Notes under the pieces: model-generated
What the model saw: only the letters and a program-made list of their open reading frames with translations
Told to the model about the DNA's origin: nothing
Database searches by the model: none
NCBI RefSeq assembly: GCF_916618955.1
Contig: NZ_OU745390.1
Coordinates: forward strand, 3,348,001 to 3,412,000
Length of the DNA: 64,000 nucleotides
Direction: 5' to 3'
Source: Pseudomonas sp. Marseille-Q3773
Lineage (GTDB): Bacteria > Pseudomonadota > Gammaproteobacteria > Pseudomonadales > Pseudomonadaceae
Made by a program: the position numbers and the translations under genes
Shown here: positions 43,925-55,600 of the stretch, in pieces
Layout: every line of letters begins with the position of its first letter
How positions within the stretch are numbered: the first letter of the stretch is position 1

Positions 43925-45979
43925 TTGAAGCTGGAATTGCGGAACAGCTTGTCGGTCAAGTTGCTCAGGGTCGTGCTGCTGTCGGCGCTGGCGGTCGGCG
44001 TCGTGCTCAGCTGTGCGCAAATCATCTACGACACCTACAAGACCCGCCAGGCTGTGAACAACGATGCCCAGCGCATCCTCGACATGTTCCGCGACCCTTC
44101 GACCCAGGCGGTATACAGCCTCGACCGCGAAATGGGCATGCAGGTAATGGAAGGCCTGTTCCAGGATGAGTCGGTGCGCATGGCCTCCATCGGCCACCCC
44201 AACGAAACCATGCTGGCAGAAAAGTCCCGTCCGCTGCGGGACACGGCCATGCGCTGGCTGACTGACCTGATCCTCGGCCAGGAGCGCACCTATACCACGC
44301 AACTGGTCGGCCGCGGCCCCTACAGCGAATACTACGGCGACCTGAACATCACCCTCGACACCTCGTCCTACGGCGAGGACTTCCTGATAAATGCGGTGAT
44401 CATCTTCATTTCCGGCGTACTACGGGCCCTGGCCATGGGCATGGTGCTGTACCTGGTCTACCACTGGTTGTTGACCAAGCCACTGTCGAAGATCATCGAG
44501 CACCTCACCCAGATCAACCCCGACCGCCCCAGCCAGCACCAGTTGCCACTGCTCAAGGGCCACGAAAAGAACGAACTGGGCCTGTGGGTGAATACCGCCA
44601 ACCAGCTGCTGGCCTCGATCGAGCGCAACACCCACTTGCGCCACGAGGCCGAAAACAGCCTGCAACGCATGGCCCAGTACGACTTCCTCACTGGCCTGCC
44701 CAACCGCCAGCAACTGCAGCAGCAACTGGACAAGATCCTCATCGACGGTGGCCGCCTGCAACACCGGGTAGCGGTGCTGTGCCTGGGCCTCGACGACTTC
44801 AAGGGCATCAACGAGCAGTTCAGCTACCAGGTCGGTGACCAGTTGCTGCTGGCCCTGGCCGACCGCCTGCGCGCCCACAGTAGCCGCCTCGGCGCACTGG
44901 CACGGCTGGGCGGCGACCAGTTCGCCCTGGTGCAGGCCAATATCGAGCAACCCTACGAGGCGGCCGAACTGGCGCAAAGCATTCTCGACGACCTGGAAGT
45001 GCCGTTCGATCTCGACCACCACCGGCAGATCCGCCTGCGCGCCACCATCGGCATCACCCTGTTCCCCGAAGACGGCGACAGCACCGAGAAACTGCTGCAG
45101 AAAGCCGAACAGACCATGACCCTGGCCAAGGCCCGGTCGCGTAACCGCTACCAGTTCTATATCGCCAGCGTCGACAGCGAGATGCGCCGCCGCCGCGAGC
45201 TGGAAAAAGACCTGCGCGAAGCCCTGCCGCGCAACCAGCTGTACCTGGTGTACCAACCACAGATCAGCTACCGCGACCACCGGGTGGTCGGTGTCGAGGC
45301 GTTGCTGCGCTGGCAGCACCCGGAGCTGGGCATGGTACCGCCGGACCAGTTCATTCCCCTGGCCGAACAGAATGGCAGCATCATCGCCATCGGCGAGTGG
45401 GTGCTCGACCAGGCCTGCCGGCAACTGCGCGAATGGCATGACATGGGCTTCAGCGACCTGCGCATGGCTGTCAACCTGTCCACGGTGCAACTGCACCACA
45501 ATGAGCTGCCGCGGGTGGTCAACAACCTGCTGCAGGCCTACCGCCTGCCCCCGCGCAGCCTGGAGCTGGAGGTGACCGAAACCGGCCTGATGGAAGACAT
45601 CAGCACCGCCGCCCAGCACCTGCTGAGCCTGCGCCGCTCCGGGGCGCTGATTGCCATCGACGACTTCGGCACCGGCTACTCGTCGCTCAGTTACCTGAAA
45701 TCGCTGCCGCTGGACAAGATCAAGATCGACAAGAGCTTCGTCCAGGACCTGCTGGACGACGATGACGACGCCACCATCGTTCGCGCGATCATCCAGCTGG
45801 GCAAGAGCCTGGGCATGCAGGTAATTGCCGAAGGCGTGGAAACTGTCGAACAGGAGACTTACATCATTGCCCAGGGTTGCCATGAGGGCCAGGGCTACCA
45901 CTACAGCAAGCCGTTGTCGGCCCGGGAGCTGACCAACTTCCTCAAACAGGCGCAGCGCAACCAGGTATCGATGACCTGA
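43925..45979 (+). CDS. bifA: c-di-GMP phosphodiesterase BifA
   Basis: A 684-residue inner-membrane protein that hydrolyses cyclic di-GMP, lowering biofilm formation and promoting motility. TM1 (about 11-35) and TM2 (about 152-182) bracket a periplasmic domain. A degenerate GGDEF domain (GGDQF at 329-333) is followed by an intact EAL domain (EAL at 458-460, DDFGTGYSS near 578). The start is a TTG at 43925, backed by aagga six bases upstream and by the BifA N-terminus MKLELRNSLSVKLL; the ATG at 43892 lacks such support. It is transcribed alone. Confidence 0.93.
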   Translation: MKLELRNSLSVKLLRVVLLSALAVGVVLSCAQIIYDTYKTRQAVNNDAQRILDMFRDPSTQAVYSLDREMGMQVMEGLFQDESVRMASIGHPNETMLAEKSRPLRDTAMRWLTDLILGQERTYTTQLVGRGPYSEYYGDLNITLDTSSYGEDFLINAVIIFISGVLRALAMGMVLYLVYHWLLTKPLSKIIEHLTQINPDRPSQHQLPLLKGHEKNELGLWVNTANQLLASIERNTHLRHEAENSLQRMAQYDFLTGLPNRQQLQQQLDKILIDGGRLQHRVAVLCLGLDDFKGINEQFSYQVGDQLLLALADRLRAHSSRLGALARLGGDQFALVQANIEQPYEAAELAQSILDDLEVPFDLDHHRQIRLRATIGITLFPEDGDSTEKLLQKAEQTMTLAKARSRNRYQFYIASVDSEMRRRRELEKDLREALPRNQLYLVYQPQISYRDHRVVGVEALLRWQHPELGMVPPDQFIPLAEQNGSIIAIGEWVLDQACRQLREWHDMGFSDLRMAVNLSTVQLHHNELPRVVNNLLQAYRLPPRSLELEVTETGLMEDISTAAQHLLSLRRSGALIAIDDFGTGYSSLSYLKSLPLDKIKIDKSFVQDLLDDDDDATIVRAIIQLGKSLGMQVIAEGVETVEQETYIIAQGCHEGQGYHYSKPLSARELTNFLKQAQRNQVSMT

Positions 45980-46042
45980 CATCACCCCGGCAACCGCTGG
46001 GTGTGGCCGCCATCTGCATAATTTGCATAGCGCCCCTTTACA

Positions 46043-46061
46043 GCAAATGCAAATCTTTCGC
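46043..46061 (+). promoter_or_regulatory. Candidate Fur box upstream of the imelysin operon
   Basis: gcaaatgcaaatctttcgc matches the 19-base Fur consensus (gataatgataatcattatc) at 12 of 19 positions. It lies about 75 bases before the imelysin start. The following genes encode proteins linked to iron uptake, so repression by Fur-Fe is a reasonable inference but not shown. Confidence 0.5.
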
Positions 46062-46135
46062 ATGATGTTGTCGTTTCGCGTGCCACGGCGCACGGTCTCC
46101 CCTTGGTCCAACCACACGACGCAGGAAAACCAATA

Positions 46136-47473
<1,338 letters not shown>

Positions 47474-47492
47474 TCCCGCTGTAGCGGTTCTG

Positions 47493-47518
47493 AAAAGGCG
47501 GCCTTCGGGCCGCCTTTT
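47493..47518 (+). terminator. Intrinsic terminator after the first imelysin gene
   Basis: An 11-base perfect stem aaaaggcggcc/ggccgcctttt with a ttcg tetraloop is followed by ctttg. It separates the first imelysin gene from the DUF1111 gene and can act both ways. Confidence 0.93.
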
Positions 47519-47669
47519 CTTTGCAAGCCACATGCACGTACAGAAACCGGGCAGGCCGGCGTGGCCAACTGACAGCGATTTCATCCAGCAATTGCAAATT
47601 GCTCTTATTCAAACTTCTCCACCCTGCTAAGCTTGCACGCCGGTTTTTCGCTCACGCCCAGGATTCTCG

Positions 47670-49097
47670 ATGTCCTCGTCGCTGTTTCGACTCTCTCCGC
47701 TGCTGCTGGCCTTTGCCCTCGCCGCCTGTGACGACGCCCCGCGTTTCACCCAGGCCGAGCCCGGCGAAGCGTTGTCGGCTGGCGCGGCGACCGTGCAGCG
47801 CAATGACCGTAACGCCTATTCCCTGCCCTCGGCCAACCTCTCGCCGGAGCGGCGCCTGGATTTCGCCGTGGGCAACAGTTTCTTCCGCAACCCTTGGGTG
47901 ATCGCCCCGTCCACCACCACGGCACGTGACGGCCTGGGCCCGCTGTTCAACACCAATGCCTGCCAGAACTGCCACGTGCGCGACGGCCGCGGCCACCCAC
48001 CAGAGCCGGGCGACAGCAACGCAGTGTCGATGCTGGTGCGCCTGTCGATCCCCGACCAGCCCTACCTGGCCAAGGTGGTCGAGCGCCTCGGGGTGGTGCC
48101 GGAGCCGGTCTATGGCACCCAGTTGCAGGACATGGCCATACCCGGCGTGGTACCGGAAGGCAAGGTACGGGTCAGCTATAGCCAGGAAACCCTGACGTTC
48201 AAGGATGGTTACCAGGTCGAGCTACGTAAGCCGGCCCTGCAGATCACCCAGCTTGGCTATGGCGTGATGCACCCCGACACGCGCTTTTCGGCGCGGGTGG
48301 CGCCGCCGATGATTGGCCTGGGCCTGCTCGAAGCCATCCCCGAAGCCGACCTGCTGGCCAACGAAGACCCGGACGACCGCAACCACGACGGTATCCGCGG
48401 GCGCGCCAACCGGGTATGGGACGACGCCCTGGGCAAGACCGTGGTCGGCCGCTTCGGCTGGAAGGCCGGGCAGCCCAACGTCAACCAGCAGAACGTGCAC
48501 GCCTTTGCCGGCGACATGGGCCTTACCACCACCCTGCAACCCAACGACGATTGCACCCCGGCGCAGGCCGCCTGCCTGGCCGCCCCCAACGGCGACGGTG
48601 CCGATGGCGAGAAGGAGGTCAGCGACAACATCCTGCGCCTGGTCACCTTCTACACCCGCAACTTGGCCGTGCCGGCGCGCCGTGACGTGGGCGCGCCAGA
48701 GGTACTGGCAGGCAAGAACCTGTTCTACCAGGCCGGCTGCCAGGGCTGCCACACACCGCAGTTCACCACCGCCGCCAATGCTGCCGAGCCGGAGCTGGCC
48801 AACCAGCTGATTCGCCCCTACAGCGACCTGCTGCTGCATGACATGGGGCCTGGCCTGGCCGACGATCGCACCGAGTTCGCCGCCAACGGCCAGGACTGGC
48901 GTACCCCGCCATTGTGGGGCATCGGCCTGAGCGAAACGGTCAGCGGCCACAGCCAGTTCCTGCACGATGGCCGCGCCCGCAACCTGCTCGAAGCTGTGCT
49001 CTGGCACGGCGGCGAAGCCGAGGCAGCGCGCAATGTCGTGCTCACTTTCGATGCCGGGCAGCGCGCCGCGTTGCTGGCTTTCCTGAACTCACTTTGA
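47670..49097 (+). CDS. Di-haem DUF1111 protein (thiol-oxidoreductase-like c-type cytochrome)
   Basis: A 475-residue exported lipoprotein (lipobox LAAC, Cys20) with two haem c-binding motifs: C98-x2-C101-H102 (CQNCH) and C357-x2-C360-H361 (CQGCH). This is the DUF1111 family, related to di-haem cytochrome c peroxidases. It is followed 19 bases later by a second imelysin gene. In such clusters it may oxidise or reduce iron at the periplasmic face, which is inference. Confidence 0.85.
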   Translation: MSSSLFRLSPLLLAFALAACDDAPRFTQAEPGEALSAGAATVQRNDRNAYSLPSANLSPERRLDFAVGNSFFRNPWVIAPSTTTARDGLGPLFNTNACQNCHVRDGRGHPPEPGDSNAVSMLVRLSIPDQPYLAKVVERLGVVPEPVYGTQLQDMAIPGVVPEGKVRVSYSQETLTFKDGYQVELRKPALQITQLGYGVMHPDTRFSARVAPPMIGLGLLEAIPEADLLANEDPDDRNHDGIRGRANRVWDDALGKTVVGRFGWKAGQPNVNQQNVHAFAGDMGLTTTLQPNDDCTPAQAACLAAPNGDGADGEKEVSDNILRLVTFYTRNLAVPARRDVGAPEVLAGKNLFYQAGCQGCHTPQFTTAANAAEPELANQLIRPYSDLLLHDMGPGLADDRTEFAANGQDWRTPPLWGIGLSETVSGHSQFLHDGRARNLLEAVLWHGGEAEAARNVVLTFDAGQRAALLAFLNSL

Positions 49098-49116
49098 AAA
49101 GCGCATAGGAGCCGGC

Positions 49117-50181
49117 ATGTTCCGACCCAAACTGTTGTTCACCAGCCTCGCCGCACTCGCCCTCGGTGCCTGCTCGCCGCAGGACCCGCAAGCCGTGACC
49201 TCCGCTGCGATTGCCAAGCAGGTGATCCTGCCCACCTACAGCCGCTGGGTCGAAGCCGACCGCATGCTGGCCGCCAGCGCCCTGGCCTATTGCGAAGGCA
49301 AGGAAAGCCTGGACAAGGCCCGTGCCGACTTCCTCAACGCGCAAAAGGCCTGGGCCGAGCTGCAACCGCTGCTGGTCGGCCCGCTGGCCGAAGGCAATCG
49401 CGCCTGGCAGGTACAGTTCTGGCCCGACAAGAAGAACCTGGTCGGTCGCCAGGTCGAGCAACTGGTCAGCGCCGACACCCCCGTCGATGCCGCGGCCCTG
49501 GGCAAGGCCAGCGTCGTGGTGCGTGGCCTCTCGGCCTACGAGTACATCCTGTTCGACAGCAAGCCGGACATCGCCACGGCCGAGCAGAAGGCCCGCTACT
49601 GCCCGCTGCTGGTGGCCATCGGTGAACACCAGAAGGCGCTGGCCGAAGACATCCTCAAGAGCTGGAACAGCACCGACGGCATGCTGTCGCAGATGACCAA
49701 GTTCCCCAACCAGCGCTACGCCGACTCCCATGAGGCGATCGCCGACCTGCTGCGCGCCCAGGTCACTGCCCTGGACAGCCTGAAGAAGAAACTCGGCGCG
49801 CCGATGGGCCGCCAGAGCAAGGGCATCCCGCAGCCGCTGCAGGCCGAAGCCTGGCGCAGCCACAACTCGCTGAACAGCCTGCAGGCCAGCCTCAAGGCCG
49901 CCGAAGCGGTGTGGGTCGGGGTCGACAACCAGGGCCTGCGCGGCCTGCTGCCCAGCGACCAGAAAGCCCTGGCGGACAAGATCGACGATGCCTACGCGAG
50001 CGCGCTCAAGCTGCTGGCCGACAACCACAAGACCTTGGGTGAACTGCTGGCCGACGACGCCGGCCAGCAAACCCTCAACCAGATCTACGACAGCCTCAAC
50101 GTCGTCCACCGCCTGCACGAAGGCGACCTGGCCAAGGCGTTGAACATCCAGCTGGGCTTCAATGCCAACGATGGTGACTGA
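49117..50181 (+). CDS. Second imelysin-family lipoprotein
   Basis: A 354-residue lipoprotein (lipobox LGAC, Cys19) of the imelysin fold. Unlike the first paralogue it lacks a clear HxxE; the corresponding region reads GLSAYEYILFD. It may therefore bind a different ligand or serve as a structural partner. It lies between the DUF1111 and DUF1513 genes with gaps of 19 and 2 bases, so the three form one operon. Confidence 0.85.
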   Translation: MFRPKLLFTSLAALALGACSPQDPQAVTSAAIAKQVILPTYSRWVEADRMLAASALAYCEGKESLDKARADFLNAQKAWAELQPLLVGPLAEGNRAWQVQFWPDKKNLVGRQVEQLVSADTPVDAAALGKASVVVRGLSAYEYILFDSKPDIATAEQKARYCPLLVAIGEHQKALAEDILKSWNSTDGMLSQMTKFPNQRYADSHEAIADLLRAQVTALDSLKKKLGAPMGRQSKGIPQPLQAEAWRSHNSLNSLQASLKAAEAVWVGVDNQGLRGLLPSDQKALADKIDDAYASALKLLADNHKTLGELLADDAGQQTLNQIYDSLNVVHRLHEGDLAKALNIQLGFNANDGD

Positions 50182-50183
50182 TC

Positions 50184-51281
50184 ATGCTGCGACGCCAGGC
50201 CCTCAAACTCGGTAGCGTATTGCTCAGCGCCCTCACCCTGGGCGGCTGGAGCCTGTTCCGCAACAAAGGCAGCGAACCGCTGCTGCTGTCGGCGCGTGAC
50301 GACGGCGACGGCAAGCACTACGCGGTCGGGTTCCGCCTGGACGGCACCCAGGTGTTCAGCACCCAGGTCGCCCAGCGTTGCCATGCCATCATCCATCACC
50401 CGCAACTGCCGGTCGCCCTGTTCGTCGCCCGCCGCCCCGGTACCGAAAGCTACCTGGTCGACCTGCGCGACGGGCGCCTGTTGCAAACCGTACACTCGCA
50501 ACCGAACCGGCATTTCTACGGTCATGCGGTGGTGCACAAGAGTGGCGAATGGCTATATGCCACCGAGAACGACATCACCGACCCGGGGCGCGGCGTAATC
50601 GGCGTGTACCGTTTCGAGGGCGAGCGCCTGGTACACAGCGGCGAGCTGCCGACCCACGGCATCGGCCCGCACGAGCTGGCCTGGCTGCCGGACGGCGAGA
50701 CACTGGTGGTGGCCAACGGCGGTATCCGCACCGAAGCCGAAAGCCGGGTGGAGATGAACCTCGACGCCATGCAGCCGAGCCTGGTGCTGATGCAGCGCGA
50801 CGGTACCCTGCTGAGCAAGGAAACCCTGGCCCAGCAGATGAACAGCGTGCGCCACCTGGCCGTGGGCAGCGACGGCACCATCGCCGCCTGCCAGCAATTC
50901 ATGGGCGCTGCCGACGAGACCGCCGAGCTGCTGGCGATCAAGCGTCCGGGCGAGCCATTCAAGGCCTTCCCAGTGCCGGAGCGGCAGTTGCAGGCGATGG
51001 CCCAGTACACCGCCAGTGTCGCCATCCACAGCGAGTTGCGGCTGGTCGCGCTGACCGCGCCACGGGCCAACCGCCTGTTCATCTGGGACCTGGACACCGC
51101 CGCGGTGAGGCTGGACGCACCGATGCCTGATTGCGCCGGGGTTGGCGCTGTCCAGGACGGCTTCGTGGTTACTTCCGGGCAGGGCCGTTGCCGCTTCTAC
51201 GATTGCCGCAAGGCCGAACTGGTCGGGCAGCCGCTGAACCTGCCGTCCGGTTTCTGGGACAACCACCTGCATCTGGTCTGA
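50184..51281 (+). CDS. DUF1513 exported protein
   Basis: A 365-residue protein of the DUF1513 family, a probable seven-bladed propeller (repeats such as YLVDLRDGRLLQTV and WLYATENDITDPGRG). The N-terminus has a twin-arginine-like start, LRRQALKLG, before a hydrophobic segment, so Tat export is possible. It begins two bases after the imelysin stop. The family is consistently linked to imelysin/DUF1111 genes. Its biochemical role is unknown. Confidence 0.82.
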   Translation: MLRRQALKLGSVLLSALTLGGWSLFRNKGSEPLLLSARDDGDGKHYAVGFRLDGTQVFSTQVAQRCHAIIHHPQLPVALFVARRPGTESYLVDLRDGRLLQTVHSQPNRHFYGHAVVHKSGEWLYATENDITDPGRGVIGVYRFEGERLVHSGELPTHGIGPHELAWLPDGETLVVANGGIRTEAESRVEMNLDAMQPSLVLMQRDGTLLSKETLAQQMNSVRHLAVGSDGTIAACQQFMGAADETAELLAIKRPGEPFKAFPVPERQLQAMAQYTASVAIHSELRLVALTAPRANRLFIWDLDTAAVRLDAPMPDCAGVGAVQDGFVVTSGQGRCRFYDCRKAELVGQPLNLPSGFWDNHLHLV

Positions 51282-51301
51282 TTTTTCTGCTGCCTGCACC
51301 A

Positions 51302-51390
51302 TCCTGTTCGCGGGCGCCCGCTCCCGCAAATGACCGCGTAACCCGCTGATTGCGCGGTTCCTGTGGGAGCGGGCGTGCCCGCGAACAGGC
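51302..51390. repeat. Paired REP element
   Basis: cctgttcgcgggcgcccgct then cccgcaaa faces tgtgggagcgggcgtgcccg then cgaacaggc. The arms pair over most of their length. It follows the DUF1513 gene and may end that operon. Confidence 0.83.
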
Positions 51391-51513
51391 CTGCACAGGC
51401 ATTTCACTCCCCGTCCTGCAAAAAACAGTCGATAATCCTCCCATCCACACGTGGGCAGGAACGCCCGTTGTCGTGTTCCAACGAATAACAATTGCATCCA
51501 AGGAAACGGACCT

Positions 51514-52662
51514 ATGCTGCGCCGCCGCATGCTCATCATGTTGGCCGTGGTTCTGCTGATCGTGTTGGCCTTGGGGGGCTACAAGGCCTTCTCGATCTAC
51601 CAGCAGATCCAGATGTTCACTGCCCCACGGCCACCCATCACCGTGGCAGCCGCCCTGGCCGAGCAGCGCCCGTGGCAAGAGCGCCTGCCTGCCGTTGGCA
51701 GCCTCAAGGCATTCCAGGGTGTGGAACTGAGCCTGGAGGTGGAAGGCATCGTCAAGGCCCTGCACTTCGACTCCGGCCAGCAGGTCAAGGCCGGGCAACT
51801 GCTGCTGCAACTCAATGACGACCAGGAGACCGCCTTGCTCGGCACCGCCCTGGCCGACCTCGGCCTGGCCAAGGTCGATTTCGGCCGCGGCAGCCAGCTG
51901 GTCGGTGACGCGGCCATCTCCCGCGGCGAGTTCGATCGCCTCACCGCCCAGTACCGGCGCAACCAGGCACTGGTCGAGCAACTCAAGGCATCGAAGACCA
52001 AGAAAAGCCCCAGTGCCCCGTTCAGCGGCACGATCGGCATTCGCCAGGTGGATGTCGGTGACTACCTGGCCGCCGGCACGGTGATCGCCACCCTGCAGGA
52101 CCTGTCCAGCCTCTACGTTGACTTCAACGTGCCGGAACAGGCCCTGCCGCGCCTGAACGTTGGCCAGCAGGTGCTGGTGCAGGTACCGGCCTACCCCGGC
52201 CAGACCTTTCTCGCCAGCCTGAGCGCGATCAACCCCAAGGTCGATGAAGCCACGCGCAACCTGCTGGTGCGCGCGACCATGGCCAACCCGGACGGCAAGC
52301 TGCTGCCAGGCATGTTCGCCAGCCTGCTGATCCTGCTGCCCAACCCGCAGCCGCAAGTGGTGGTGCCGGAGAGCGCCATCACCTATACCCTGTACGGCAA
52401 CTCGGTGTACGTCGCCACGCCGAAAAAGGACAAGGACGGCAAGCCGCTGAACGACGACAAGGGCCAGCCGCAGCTCACCGCCGAGCAGCGCACGGTGCAG
52501 ACCGGCGAGCGCCGCGACGGTGTGGTGGTGATCAGCAAGGGCCTGCAGGCCGGAGACCAGGTGGTCACCGCCGGTCAACTGAAACTGACCCCGGGGGCCG
52601 CGATCCGCATCGGCGACGACCAAGCCCTCAAGCCCGCAGCGGGCGCGCCGGGCAAGGATTGA
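51514..52662 (+). CDS. RND efflux periplasmic adaptor (membrane fusion protein)
   Basis: A 382-residue membrane fusion protein. One N-terminal anchor helix (about 5-25) is followed by the barrel-sandwich and beta-barrel regions (LEVEGIVKALHFDSGQQVKAGQLLLQL, PFSGTIGIRQVDVGDYLAAGT). It would couple an inner-membrane RND pump to an outer-membrane channel. aagga lies before the ATG at 51514. The position and sequence fit the MexV relative PA4374, as I recall. No outer-membrane gene is in the unit. Confidence 0.88.
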   Translation: MLRRRMLIMLAVVLLIVLALGGYKAFSIYQQIQMFTAPRPPITVAAALAEQRPWQERLPAVGSLKAFQGVELSLEVEGIVKALHFDSGQQVKAGQLLLQLNDDQETALLGTALADLGLAKVDFGRGSQLVGDAAISRGEFDRLTAQYRRNQALVEQLKASKTKKSPSAPFSGTIGIRQVDVGDYLAAGTVIATLQDLSSLYVDFNVPEQALPRLNVGQQVLVQVPAYPGQTFLASLSAINPKVDEATRNLLVRATMANPDGKLLPGMFASLLILLPNPQPQVVVPESAITYTLYGNSVYVATPKKDKDGKPLNDDKGQPQLTAEQRTVQTGERRDGVVVISKGLQAGDQVVTAGQLKLTPGAAIRIGDDQALKPAAGAPGKD

Positions 52663-52674
52663 CAGGAGGCTGGC

Positions 52675-55600
52675 ATGGCATTCACCGACCCGTTCATCCG
52701 CCGCCCGGTGCTGGCAAGCGTGGTCAGCTTGCTGATCCTGTTGCTGGGCTTCCAGGCCTGGAGCAAGCTGCAGATCCGCCAGTATCCGCAGATGGAAAAC
52801 GCCCTGATCACGGTCACTACCGCCTACCCCGGCGCCAACGCCGAAACCATCCAGGGCTACATCACCCAGCCGTTGCAACAAAGCCTGGCCAGCGCCGAAG
52901 GCATCGACTACATGACCTCGGTGAGCCGGCAGAACTTCTCGATCATTTCCATCTACGCGCGCATCGGCGCCGACAGCGACCGGTTGTTCACCGAGCTGCT
53001 GGCCAAGGCCAACGAGGTGCGCAACAAGCTGCCCCAGGATGCCGAGGACCCGGTCCTGAGCAAGGAAGCCGCCGATGCTTCGGCACTGATGTACATCAGC
53101 TTCTACAGCAAGGAGATGAGCAACCCGCAGATTACCGACTACCTGTCGCGGGTCATCCAGCCCAAGCTAGCCACCCTGCCGGGCATGGCCGAGGCGGAGA
53201 TTCTCGGCAACCAGGTGTTCGCCATGCGCATCTGGCTCGACCCGGTGAAGCTGGCAGGTTACGGCCTGTCGGCCAGCGACGTGACCACCGCCGTGCGCCG
53301 CTACAACTTCCTCTCCGCCGCCGGCGAGGTGAAGGGCGAATATGTGGTCACCAGCATCAACGCCAGCACCGAGCTGAAGTCGGCCGAGGCCTTCGCTGCC
53401 CTGCCAGTCAAGACCAGCGGTGACAGCCGCGTGCTGCTCGGCGATGTGGCACGGGTCGAGATGGGCGCGGAAAACTACGACACGGTCAGCTCGTTCGACG
53501 GCACCCCATCGGTATACATCGGCATCAAGGCCACCCCGGCGGCCAACCCGCTGGACGTGATCAAGGAAGTGCGGCGCATCATGCCCGAGCTGGAAAGCCA
53601 GCTGCCCTCGGCGTTGAAGGTATCGATCGCCTACGACGCCACGCTGTTCATACAGGCCTCCATCGACGAAGTGATCAAGACCCTCGGCGAAGCGGTGCTG
53701 ATCGTCATCGTGGTGGTGTTCCTGTTCCTCGGTGCCCTGCGTTCGGTGCTGATCCCGGTGGTGACCATTCCGCTGTCAATGATCGGCGTGCTGTTTTTCA
53801 TGCAGATGATGGGTTACTCGCTCAACCTGCTGACGCTGCTGGCCATGGTGCTGGCCATCGGCTTGGTGGTGGATGATGCGATTGTCGTGGTAGAGAACAT
53901 CCACCGGCACATGGAAGAGGGCAAGACGCCGTTCGATGCCGCCCTCGAGGGTGCCCGCGAAATCGCCATGCCCGTGGTGTCGATGACCATCACCCTGGCT
54001 GCGGTATACGCGCCGATCGGCTTCCTTACCGGGCTCACCGGGGCACTGTTCAAGGAATTTGCCCTGACCCTGGCCGGTGCGGTGATCATCTCCGGCATCG
54101 TTGCCCTGACCCTGTCGCCGATGATGTGTGCCCTGCTGTTGCGTCAGGAGCAGAACCCCAGCGGCCTGGCACACCGCCTGGACGTGTTGTTCGAACGCCT
54201 GAAAACGCGTTACCGACGCCTGCTGCACGCGACCCTCGACAGCCGTCCGGTGGTATTGGTATTTGCCGTCATCATCCTGTGCCTGATCCCGGTGTTGCTG
54301 AAATTCACCCAGAACGAACTGGCGCCCAACGAGGACCAGGGGGTGATCTTCATGATGAGCAGCTCGCCGCAAACGGCCAACCTGGATTACCTCAACGCCT
54401 ATACCGACACGTTTACCCCGCTGTTCAAGACCTTCCCCGAGTACTACTCGTCGTTCCAGATCAACGGCTTCAACGGTGTGCAGACCGGCATCGGTGGCTT
54501 CCTGCTCAAACCCTGGAACGAGCGCGAGCGCACGCAAATGGAATTGCTGCCGCTGGTGCAGGCCAAGCTTGAGGAAATCGGCGGCCTGCAGATCTTCGGC
54601 TTCAACCTGCCATCGCTGCCCGGTACTGGCGAAGGCTTGCCGTTCCAGTTCGTGATCAACAGCGCCGGTGACTACCCTGCGCTGCTGGAAGTCGCCCAGC
54701 GTATCAAGTCCCGCGCCCAGGCGTCCGGCAAGTTCGCCTTCCTCGATATCGACCTGGCGTTCGACAAACCCGAGGTGGTGGTGGATATCGACCGAGCCAA
54801 GGCGGCGCAGATGGGGGTATCCATGGATACCCTCGGCGGCACCCTGGCAACCTTGCTGGGCGAAGGGGAAATCAACCGCTTCACCCTCGAAGGCCGCAGT
54901 TACAAGGTGATTGCCCAGGTTGAAAGGCCCTACCGCGACAACCCAGGCTGGCTGAACAACTACTACGTGAAGAACGACCAGGGCCAGCTGCTGCCCCTGT
55001 CGACGCTGATTACCCTCCGCGACCGCGCTCGTCCGCGCCAGCTCAACCAGTTCCAGCAATTGAACTCGGCGATCATCCAGGGGGTGCCGATGGTCAGCCT
55101 CGGCGAGGCGCTGCAGACCGTGCAGGGCATCGCCCGCGAAGAGGCCCCGGAAGGCTTCGCCTTCGACTATGCCGGGGTGGCTCGCCAATACGTGCAGGAA
55201 GGTAGCGCACTCTGGGTAACCTTCGGCCTGGCGTTGGCGATCATCTTCCTGGTGCTGGCGGCGCAGTTCGAAAGTTTCCGCGACCCGCTGGTAATCCTGG
55301 TGACGGTACCGTTGTCGATCTGCGGCGCGTTGCTGCCCTTGTTCCTCGGTGTCTCAAGCATGAACATCTACACCCAGGTCGGGCTGGTGACGCTGATCGG
55401 CCTGATCAGCAAGCATGGCATCCTGATCGTCGAATTCGCCAACCAGTTGCGCGAGGAACAGGGCCTGAGCGTGCGTGAGGCGATCGAAGAGGCGGCGGCG
55501 ATTCGCCTGCGACCGGTGCTGATGACCACCGCAGCGATGGTGTTTGGCATGGTGCCGTTGATTCTGGCGACCGGGGCGGGGGCGGTCAGCCGTTTTGACA

